Part shown: positions 6,782 through 11,642 of the stretch, piece by piece
How positions within the stretch are numbered: the stretch's first letter is position 1
Layout of the letters: every line of letters begins with the position of its first letter
NCBI GenBank assembly: GCA_004556345.1
Contig: SFHQ01000043.1
Location: 1-11,889 of the forward strand
Direction: 5' to 3'
DNA from: Clostridiales bacterium
Lineage (GTDB): Bacteria; Bacillota; Clostridia; Oscillospirales; Oscillospiraceae
DNA length: 11,889 bases
Notes under the pieces: generated by a model
Told to the model about the DNA's origin: nothing
Database searches by the model: none
Seen by the model: only the letters and a program-made list of their open reading frames with translations
Position numbers and translations under genes: made by a program

Positions 6782-7211
6782 GGTGAAAGAAGTGATGACG
6801 CCCCATGTGGTCAGCATCGCCCCGGAGGAAAGCGCCGCCCTGGCGGCCCGTCTGCTGGCGCGGCACGGCCTGGGGGCGCTGCCGGTGTGCTCGGCGGAGG
6901 GCATCCTGCGCGGCATGGTGACGGACCGGGACATCGTCCTGCGCTGCGTGGCCCCGGAGGCGGACCCCAAGAGCGTCCCTGTGAAAGAGATCATGTCCCG
7001 CCGTCTGGCGGCGGTGGCACCGGAGGACGACGTGCGCCAGGCGGCGCGGCTCATGGCCCGGCGGCAGATCCGTCGGCTGCCGGTGGTGGCGGACGGAAAC
7101 GTCGTGGGCATGGTGTCCTTGGGCGACCTGGCCCAGTGCGGACGGTACGAGATGGAGATCTCACGGGCGCTGACGGATATTTCGTCGGTGGTGCAGAAGC
7201 TCAGCGAGTAA
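6777..7211 (+). CDS. Tandem CBS-domain protein
   Basis: About 144 residues forming two CBS domains and little else. The first begins LVKEVMTPHVVSIAPEESA and ends ILRGMVTDRDIVLR; the second begins VKEIMSRRLAAVAPEDDV and ends NVVGMVSLGDLAQCG. The VMTP/IMS and TDRDI/SLGDL pairs are the usual CBS landmarks. Such stand-alone pairs bind adenine nucleotides (AMP, ATP, sometimes c-di-AMP) as sensors; the partner here is unknown. The start is uncertain: AGGAGG (6762-6767) favours TTG 6777 (9-nt spacer), and family members begin close to LVKEVMTP; GTG 6771 is only 3 nt from the site, while TTG 6780, GTG 6783 and ATG 6795 are possible. The ribosome binding site and start codons lie in the arm and T-tract of the preceding terminator. 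The last 51 nt overlap the Lgt-like gene on the other strand. Confidence 0.85.
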   Translation: MLVKEVMTPHVVSIAPEESAALAARLLARHGLGALPVCSAEGILRGMVTDRDIVLRCVAPEADPKSVPVKEIMSRRLAAVAPEDDVRQAARLMARRQIRRLPVVADGNVVGMVSLGDLAQCGRYEMEISRALTDISSVVQKLSE

Positions 7212-7943
7212 CACCCCGGCCAGAACCGCCAGAGAGATCACCTGCGACGTAGACAGCGGCCCAAGGGATCCTCTCACCGCATCCCCACGCAGAAACTCCA
7301 GCAGGAAACGAAACACAGCGTACAAAGCCAGATACAGCGCCAGCAGGCGGCCGCCCGGCCAGCCCCGGTCTGTCAGATGGTCCAGCAGGAGAAACAGCAG
7401 AACGCACCCCGCAGCCTCATAGAGCTGCACGGGCAGCAGCGGCACGCCGCTGGGGGCTTCGATTGCGCTGGCCGGGAACGTCACCCCCAGCCAGCCAGCA
7501 GGGGCCGGGATGCCATAGCAGCACCCCGCCAAGAAGCAGCCCACCCGTCCAAAGGCATGAAACAGCGGCAGGGCCGGAACCAAGTCCCGCCCCAGGGTAT
7601 CGAAGGAGAGCCGGCGTTGTTTGCAGAAGAGCCAGGCGCCCGCCAGACCGCCCAGCAGGCCGCCGTAGAAGACGAACCCACCGGAGAGATACTTTGCCAT
7701 AAAGGAATGCGGGGCTGTGCAGAGCAGCGGCAAGTCAGCTGCCAGCTGGGGGAGCAACGGGAGCAGATAGAGGAGCTTCGCGCCTAGCATTGCCCCCAGC
7801 ACACCCCAGAGGAACGCCTGCTCCGTCCGACCGGGGTTTTCGCCCCGCCGGCGGAGCCGGTGGTGAACATAAAACCAGGCCGCCCCGGCCCCCAACAGGG
7901 CCAGGACGGCGTACATAGGGATATGGTTCCACTCAGGAAGCAT
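7161..7943 (-). CDS. lgt: Lgt-like (prolipoprotein diacylglyceryl transferase family) membrane protein, divergent
   Basis: A 260-residue polytopic membrane protein with the Lgt layout: N-terminal membrane segment (MYAVLALLGAGAAWF), GGFVFYGGLLGG (88-99), FGRVGCFLAGCCYG (131-144), VPLLPVQLYEA (167-177), LEFLRGD (215-221) and STSQVIS (231-237). Lgt moves diacylglycerol from phosphatidylglycerol to the lipobox Cys of prolipoproteins. R133 and R219 match E. coli R143 and R239. However, E. coli H103 is Tyr93 here, N146 is Cys136, and the NGE signature is AGC, so this may be a Lgt paralogue with a different role. The start is ATG 7943 (AGGGGGT just before it), not an earlier one at 8006, because it overlaps the end of the DUF4190 gene by 11 nt in a coupled arrangement. 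It converges on the CBS gene with a 51-nt overlap. Confidence 0.8.
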   Translation of the reverse strand: MLPEWNHIPMYAVLALLGAGAAWFYVHHRLRRRGENPGRTEQAFLWGVLGAMLGAKLLYLLPLLPQLAADLPLLCTAPHSFMAKYLSGGFVFYGGLLGGLAGAWLFCKQRRLSFDTLGRDLVPALPLFHAFGRVGCFLAGCCYGIPAPAGWLGVTFPASAIEAPSGVPLLPVQLYEAAGCVLLFLLLDHLTDRGWPGGRLLALYLALYAVFRFLLEFLRGDAVRGSLGPLSTSQVISLAVLAGVLLAELLHHRRNIRQRP

Positions 7944-8265
7944 AGAGACCCCCTGCGGCGATGCCGGTGCTGGCGAACAGGCCCACGCAGGCAACGCAGG
8001 CGACAAAGGCCAGCGCCCCGCCGATCAGGCCGATCAGGGAGAGGATGAAGCCCGCCGTGCGGGTGGTGTCCTCATAGCCCAGCTCCTTGGCTCTGCTGGC
8101 CTGGATGAGGCCGACGATGCCGAGGATGACGGAGATGATGGCCGAGTAGCCGAAGAACCACAGGACCACGGCGATGATCCCCAGGACCAGGCTGGCGGTG
8201 GCGTTGCTCTTGCCAGGAGGATCGTTCGGCGGGGTCGGGGGCGTGTAGTTGTTGGTTTCGGGCAT
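7933..8265 (-). CDS. DUF4190-like small membrane protein
   Basis: A 110-residue protein with a Pro- and Asn-rich cytoplasmic head (MPETNNYTPPTPPNDPPGK) and two or three hydrophobic segments: ASLVLGIIAVVLWFFGY then SAIISVILGIVGLI (about 25-56), a polar stretch with Arg/Lys/Glu, and AGFILSLIGLIGGALAFVACVACV. The K-SNATASLVLGI entry and the repeat of LGI-type glycine-rich helices match DUF4190 proteins, whose function is unknown. AGGAGG lies about 8 nt before the ATG. A longer frame from 8388 would run through the promoter and is rejected. It is the first gene of a minus-strand operon with the Lgt-like gene, which starts 11 nt before this gene ends. Confidence 0.8.
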   Translation of the reverse strand: MPETNNYTPPTPPNDPPGKSNATASLVLGIIAVVLWFFGYSAIISVILGIVGLIQASRAKELGYEDTTRTAGFILSLIGLIGGALAFVACVACVGLFASTGIAAGGLYAS

Positions 8266-8295
8266 GGGAGAGCCTCCTTTCCGAAGGATAGCTTC

Positions 8296-8324
8296 ATTGT
8301 AGAGAAAATCGGGAAACTTGTCAA
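8296..8324 (-). promoter_or_regulatory. Consensus sigma-A promoter for the DUF4190-lgt operon
   Basis: Read on the minus strand, TTGACA (8324-8319) and TACAAT (8301-8296) are exactly 17 nt apart. Transcription would start near 8289, giving a leader of about 24 nt with AGGAGG before ATG 8265. Confidence 0.85.
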
Positions 8325-8341
8325 TGAAATTGCAGAAGATG

Positions 8342-8386
8342 GCGAAAGCGCCCGCCGTTTGTTGGAAGGCCGGCGGGCGCTTTCGC
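8342..8386 (-). terminator. Perfect 16-bp hairpin, probable terminator of the DUF2325-DUF3793 operon
   Basis: GCGAAAGCGCCCGCCG (8342-8357) is the exact complement of the sequence at 8371-8386, with a 13-nt loop. It lies 50 nt after the DUF3793 stop and just before the next minus-strand promoter. The T's lie within the stem end (CTTTCGC) rather than as a clean tract, so termination is probable but not certain; the plus-strand reading has no T-tract either. Confidence 0.6.
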
Positions 8387-8436
8387 ATAGAGTTTGGATG
8401 GGGATCGGATGGATCAGCATGACAACAGAAAAACTG

Positions 8437-9000
8437 TCACTGGGGCAGACGGGAAACCGTGAGGCCCTCCAAGGAGGCCCCGCCGGCCCGGCGGCGGCAG
8501 TAGTTCGCAGTGCAGGATTGATAGGCGGCAAAGCGGCGGCGGGCGGCGTACTCATCGCCGTAGACCTTCCAGCAGCCCACGCATTTGCAGTTCTTGCCCC
8601 GGTGGGTCATAAACCCGGCCACGTCCTCCGGGGGATAGCCCAGGAAGAGGCCGATCTCGTGGGGGAACTCCTCCCCTTCCCGCAGGCGGCGGGTCAGTTC
8701 CCGGAGACAGACGAGGTGGGTCAGGTCATCGCCGTAGCCCGCTTCCCGCAGCAGGCGGCGGGCCTCCTGGCCGGCCAGATCCCGCGAGAGGTCGGCGGGG
8801 CGAAAGAGATAGAGCAGCGCCCGGTCGTCCTTCCGGCGCAGGGGAAGCAGCCGCAGGCCGCGGGGCACTAAGACGCGGTTGACCTCCCGCAGGTCCCGCA
8901 CCATGTCCTGGGTGGAGGCGAAGGTACAGGGGAAGAGATTGCCCGTCTTGATGCCGGCCAGGGTGGGGGCGGCGTGCTGGATGACGTAATCAATGGACAT
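8437..9000 (-). CDS. DUF3793 family protein
   Basis: A 187-residue soluble protein matching DUF3793, a Clostridia family without assigned function. The diagnostic block is EFPHEIGLFLGYPPEDVAGF (residues 111-130), then HRGKNCKCVGCWKVYGD (133-149), with a C-x-C-x2-C cluster (C138, C140, C143) that could bind a metal. Earlier parts are PTLAGIKTGNLF and a Leu/Arg-rich middle. Two more Cys lie near the C-terminus (C163, C168). AAAGGAG lies about 9 nt before ATG 9000, and the DUF2325 gene ends 22 nt upstream, so the two form one operon. As I recall, relatives often sit near flavodoxin and ferrous-iron transport (feo) genes, which fits the iron-box-like sites in front of this operon; that link is inference. 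Confidence 0.85.
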   Translation of the reverse strand: MSIDYVIQHAAPTLAGIKTGNLFPCTFASTQDMVRDLREVNRVLVPRGLRLLPLRRKDDRALLYLFRPADLSRDLAGQEARRLLREAGYGDDLTHLVCLRELTRRLREGEEFPHEIGLFLGYPPEDVAGFMTHRGKNCKCVGCWKVYGDEYAARRRFAAYQSCTANYCRRRAGGASLEGLTVSRLPQ

Positions 9001-9022
9001 GACGGCGTCTCCTTTCGTGCGC

Positions 9023-9313
9023 TCAGCTCTTGGGGCCGGCGTGGGTCTCCAGGATGTTGCCCAGGGCAGACATGGAGCTGGAGCGGGAGCGGATGATGAC
9101 GGTGTCCTGGCCGCGGGTCTCGTTCAGGGCGTTCTGGACCATCTTGTGGGAGATGGTGTCGGTGAACATGACCAGCAGGTCGGGGTTGCCCAGCCGGTTT
9201 TTCAGCGTCCCTCCCATCTTGGAGATGACTTTGGCCGAACACTGGTAAGAACGGCAGAGATCTTTATACTTGCGGACCATACACTCGTTTCCGCCTAAAA
9301 TGACAACACTCAT
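9023..9313 (-). CDS. DUF2325 domain protein
   Basis: A 96-residue protein made almost wholly of a DUF2325 domain. It starts SVVILGGNECM, has a middle SAKVISKMGGTLKNRLGNPDLLVMFTDT split by family variation, then SHKMVQNAL and a C-terminal TVIIRSRSSSMSAL. The alternating strands and the N-terminal GGNE turn suggest a small Rossmann-like alpha/beta fold. Three Cys (C11, C20, C25) sit in the first 25 residues. Function is unknown. The start is ATG 9313, with AAAGGAG 8 nt before it; an upstream ATG at 9331 has no site. It is the first gene of the operon with DUF3793, behind a consensus promoter, a long GC-rich leader and operator-like dyads. Confidence 0.85.
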   Translation of the reverse strand: MSVVILGGNECMVRKYKDLCRSYQCSAKVISKMGGTLKNRLGNPDLLVMFTDTISHKMVQNALNETRGQDTVIIRSRSSSMSALGNILETHAGPKS

Positions 9314-9351
9314 GGGAGATGCTCCTTTCAATGACCTTTTTGGAATATGTA

Positions 9352-9370
9352 TTAGGTTCAGCTAACCCCT
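9352..9370 (-). promoter_or_regulatory. DtxR/IdeR-like iron box in the DUF2325 leader
   Basis: The 19 nt from 9352 read TTAGGTTCAGCTAACCCCT on the plus strand. Against the known IdeR/DtxR box TTAGGTTAGGCTAACCTAA, 14 of 19 positions agree, including all of TTAGGTT and GCTAACC. It lies about 40 nt upstream of ATG 9313. DtxR-family proteins repress with Fe2+ (or Mn2+) bound. The regulator itself is not in the window. Confidence 0.5.
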
Positions 9371-9404
9371 GGGGCTTTTTTTGCGCCCCGCAAAGGGGGG
9401 GCGC
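9366..9404 (-). promoter_or_regulatory. GC-rich alternative-pairing segment in the DUF2325 leader
   Basis: On the minus-strand RNA, arm A (GCGCCCC, 9404-9398) can pair with arm B (GGGGCGC, 9389-9383). Arm B can instead pair, over GGGGC, with arm C (GCCCC, 9375-9371) across an A7 loop, and arm C can pair with AGGGG (9370-9366). The first two folds exclude each other, as in attenuators or riboswitches. No U-tract follows, so any effect would be on translation, stability or protein binding. Confidence 0.35.
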
Positions 9405-9477
9405 GGCGTCCGGGGCGTGGTATCGTCAGAGGGAACAGCATAGCCGCTCCGGAAAGAGGAATCTTGCCTCTTCGGTT

Positions 9478-9493
9478 GTTAGCATAAGCTAAC
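9478..9493. promoter_or_regulatory. Perfect dyad operator at the DUF2325 transcription start
   Basis: GTTAGC-ATAA-GCTAAC is a perfect 6-4-6 inverted repeat that covers about +3 to +18 of the transcript predicted from the minus-strand promoter. It shares the GCTAAC half-site with the box at 9352-9370. A second dyad, TATACT-GAG-AGTATA (9494-9508), lies over the -10 element. Both positions fit a repressor operator. Confidence 0.6.
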
Positions 9494-9502
9494 TATACTG
9501 AG

Positions 9503-9531
9503 AGTATACCTGATTTTCCCCAACCTGTCAA
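9503..9531 (-). promoter_or_regulatory. Consensus sigma-A promoter for the DUF2325-DUF3793 operon
   Basis: On the minus strand, TTGACA (9531-9526) and TATACT (9508-9503) are exactly 17 nt apart. Start is expected near 9496, giving a leader of about 180 nt before ATG 9313. Such a strong core promoter next to dyads suggests tight repression. Confidence 0.85.
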
Positions 9532-9645
9532 GTCCCTTTTTCAAAAGAAATTCTAAAATTTCCGCCGGAATGGGAAGAGAATGTCATTGCACCGGAAAAT
9601 TGGTAATATTTTCTTTCTCTCGCTTGAAAATTAAGAGAAAATTCA

Positions 9646-9673
9646 TTGACTTTTTGGGCGAATGTCGTACAAT
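9646..9673 (+). promoter_or_regulatory. Sigma-A promoter for the glycosyltransferase gene
   Basis: TTGACT (9646-9651) and TACAAT (9668-9673) are 16 nt apart. The start would be near 9680, leaving a leader of about 230 nt. It diverges from the DUF2325 promoter; the stretch between them (9532-9645) is AT-rich and shows no gene. Confidence 0.75.
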
Positions 9674-9679
9674 AGAGAA

Positions 9680-9851
9680 AACGATTTGCAGGCAGCCATG
9701 CAAATCTCTTTTCATCCTGCCCGAAGATTTGCAAAATATTCCGGGAAATTTGTCTGGAAAGCCGATGGAAATTTTCGAGCAGATGGTCTAAAGTAGTAAG
9801 GATTTCAATGGATCGCCTGACGGCGCGGGGTATGAAGGTCCCCCTGCCGTC
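9680..9851 (+). promoter_or_regulatory. Structured leader of the glycosyltransferase gene
   Basis: GATTTGCA (9683-9690) pairs perfectly with TGCAAATC (9699-9706), followed by TCTTTTC. A second GATTTGCA (9726-9733) could pair with the same TGCAAATC, so two hairpins compete. Further on, GACGGC (9819-9824) pairs with GCCGTC (9846-9851), closing over GGGG/CCCC. I match it to no known riboswitch class. No open frame with a ribosome binding site lies in this stretch. Confidence 0.4.
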
Positions 9852-9908
9852 CACTGCCGCCCCCCTGGGGGTAGAATGACAGAAAGAAAAGGGTGTAAGA
9901 AGGTTAAA

Positions 9909-11162
9909 ATGAATACCATCCTGATCATCAATCTTGTCATAGCCGTGGTTTTTTCCGCTTGCTATGCCTACCAGCTGTTTTTTCTGGCTGTCCCGTTCGC
10001 CAAGAAGCAGGAGCCTCATAAACCAGAGGTCCTCCACCGCTTCGCCGTCCTCATCTGCGCCCGGAACGAGGAGGAGGTCATACCAGACCTGATCCACAGC
10101 ATCCAGGGCCAGACCTATGACCAAAGTCTCATCACCATCTTTGTCATGGCTGACAACTGCACCGACGCCACCGCCGAGGTCGCCCGCCAGGCCGGGGCCG
10201 TGGTCTACACCCGCTTTAACAAAGAAAAAGTGGGCAAGGGCTACGCGCTGGAGCGCCTGATCGAACACATCGAGGAGGATTATCCTCAGACGTTCGACGG
10301 CTTCTTCGTCTTCGACGCCGATAACGTGCTGGACTGCCACTTCATCGAGGAGATGAACCGGACCTACTGTGACGGCTACGAGGTCATCACCAGCTATCGA
10401 AACAGCAAGAACTACGGTGACAACTGGATCTCCGCAGGCTACGCCCTGTGGTTCATCCGGGAGTCCCGGTACTTAAACAACTCCCGGATGCTCTTGGGCA
10501 CCAGCTGCGCCGTCTCCGGCACCGGCTTCTTCTTCAGCCGGAAAGTGATGGAGAGCATCCACGGTTGGAAGTTCCATCTGCTCACGGAAGACATCGAGTT
10601 CTCCGTGGATCAGATCATCAAGGGCCAGAAGATCGGCTTCTGCGCCGGGGCCGTCCTCTACGACGAGCAGCCCGTGACCTTCCGCCAGTCCTGGCGGCAG
10701 CGGTTGCGCTGGGCCAGAGGATTCTTGCAGGTCTTTATGAAGTATGGCTTTGGCCTGCTCAAGGGCATCGGCAAGGGCCACTTCTCCTGCTATGACATGA
10801 GCATGACCGTCATGCCTGCCTATGTGCTGACTGTCTCCCTGATCGTCGCCTATCTGGTGACGGGGCTGACAGGGGCCGGAACGGTCTTACCCATGGTACA
10901 CTACGTACTCCAAATGGTGGCGGGGCTGTATGCCACCTTGTATGTGGTGGGGCTGTTCACCACCATCACCGAGTGGAAGAATATCCACACCACACCGGCC
11001 AAAAAGGTGCTGTATACCTTCACCTTCCCCATCTTCATGCTGACTTACATCCCCATCTCCCTGGTGGCGTTGTTCAGCCGGAAGGTGCAGTGGAAGCCCA
11101 TCGAGCACCACCGCGCCGACCAGCGGGTCCTGGAGACCGCCGCAGCCGGCCGCAACAAGTAA
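9909..11162 (+). CDS. Family 2 processive-type membrane glycosyltransferase
   Basis: A 417-residue protein with an N-terminal membrane helix (residues 3-30), a cytoplasmic GT-A domain (about 44-275) and three to four C-terminal membrane segments (about 300-320, 327-352, 368-388). Catalytic landmarks are ICARNEEE (49-56), DADN (136-139, UDP-sugar and metal binding), TED (226-228, catalytic base) and QRLRW (264-268, the Q-x2-RW motif that marks processive synthases such as cellulose, hyaluronan and poly-N-acetylglucosamine synthases). It probably makes or exports a surface polysaccharide or adds sugars to a lipid; the sugar is not predictable. ATG 9909 is preferred because AAGAAGG (9897-9903) is 5 nt before it; ATG 9876 would add 11 basic residues without a clear site. 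No other polysaccharide genes lie nearby, and it has its own promoter and terminator, so it is a single-gene unit. Confidence 0.88.
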   Translation: MNTILIINLVIAVVFSACYAYQLFFLAVPFAKKQEPHKPEVLHRFAVLICARNEEEVIPDLIHSIQGQTYDQSLITIFVMADNCTDATAEVARQAGAVVYTRFNKEKVGKGYALERLIEHIEEDYPQTFDGFFVFDADNVLDCHFIEEMNRTYCDGYEVITSYRNSKNYGDNWISAGYALWFIRESRYLNNSRMLLGTSCAVSGTGFFFSRKVMESIHGWKFHLLTEDIEFSVDQIIKGQKIGFCAGAVLYDEQPVTFRQSWRQRLRWARGFLQVFMKYGFGLLKGIGKGHFSCYDMSMTVMPAYVLTVSLIVAYLVTGLTGAGTVLPMVHYVLQMVAGLYATLYVVGLFTTITEWKNIHTTPAKKVLYTFTFPIFMLTYIPISLVALFSRKVQWKPIEHHRADQRVLETAAAGRNK

Positions 11163-11175
11163 TTCCGCATCGACG

Positions 11176-11210
11176 ACCGCCCCCGCTGGTTTCCCGGCGG
11201 GGGCGGTTTG
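11176..11210 (+). terminator. Intrinsic terminator after the glycosyltransferase gene
   Basis: ACCGCCCCCGC (11176-11186) pairs perfectly with GCGGGGGCGGT (11197-11207), 11 bp with a 10-nt loop. Only a short T run (TTG) follows, so read-through into the Cys-rich gene, which starts 34 nt later, is plausible. Confidence 0.75.
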
Positions 11211-11240
11211 CATGAGTTTGCATTTGAAAGGAGAATCCCC

Positions 11241-11504
11241 ATGGACGTGACCGGCAAGCACTACACCTGGTTTCAAAACAAAGAATGTGAATACTTCCCC
11301 TGCCACAAGGGCGTGCGGGAGGAGGAATTTAACTGTCTCTTCTGCTACTGCCCCCTCTACCGGATGCCCGACTGCCGGGGCGGTTTTGTGATGCGCGGGG
11401 GCATCAAAGACTGCTCCTACTGCCTGCTCCCCCACAACGGGCTGGAGAGCTACCCCTACATCCTGGCCAAGCTGCGGGAGGATAACCAAAAGGGGGAAAA
11501 ATAA
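11241..11504 (+). CDS. Cysteine-rich small domain protein
   Basis: An 87-residue protein matching the Cys-rich small domain family (PF04071 type). Eight Cys are spread as C16, C21, C32-x2-C35-x-C37, C45, C58-x2-C61, in motifs FQNKECEYFPCHKG, NCLFCYCPLY, PDCRGG and KDCSYCLLPH, which suggests one or two bound zinc ions or a metal cluster. Family members have been noted near cobalamin biosynthesis genes, but no such gene is in this window. The start at ATG 11241 follows AAAGGAG (11227-11233) with a 7-nt spacer; an earlier ATG at 11208 lies in the terminator tail and is not used. No signal peptide. It may be expressed by read-through from the glycosyltransferase gene, since I see no promoter of its own. 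Confidence 0.85.
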   Translation: MDVTGKHYTWFQNKECEYFPCHKGVREEEFNCLFCYCPLYRMPDCRGGFVMRGGIKDCSYCLLPHNGLESYPYILAKLREDNQKGEK

Positions 11505-11525
11505 AATTCCCTTGAGATTTTCTGG

Positions 11526-11583
11526 AAAGCTCTTGTTTTTAATTATATCTTTAATTATAATCAAAAACAAGAACTTGTGCTTT
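11526..11583. terminator. AT-rich bidirectional hairpin after the Cys-rich gene
   Basis: CTTGTTTTT (11532-11540) pairs with AAAAACAAG (11563-11571). After one mismatch, ATTATA (11542-11547) pairs with TATAAT (11556-11561). Outside, AAAGC (11526-11530) can pair with GCTTT (11579-11583). It lies 27 nt after the stop and holds U-runs on both strands, so it probably acts as a terminator, though without a GC-rich stem. Confidence 0.5.
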
Positions 11584-11642
11584 AAAAGCCATATAAATGC
11601 TATTCCAGAAATCAATTATTAAAAAGAAAAGAGAACTTACTT

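Noticed and set aside
9680..9870. A known riboswitch (c-di-GMP, c-di-AMP or similar) before the glycosyltransferase gene
   Set aside because: The hairpins do not contain the conserved core sequences of those classes that I could recognise. Only unassigned structure is claimed.
9528..10340. A 270-codon open frame on the minus strand
   Set aside because: Its 5' part is antisense to the glycosyltransferase gene and its end runs through the divergent promoters. It shows no known domain or suitable ribosome binding site.
10887..11615. A 242-codon open frame on the minus strand
   Set aside because: It spans the end of the glycosyltransferase gene, its terminator and the Cys-rich gene in antisense, so it is a shadow.
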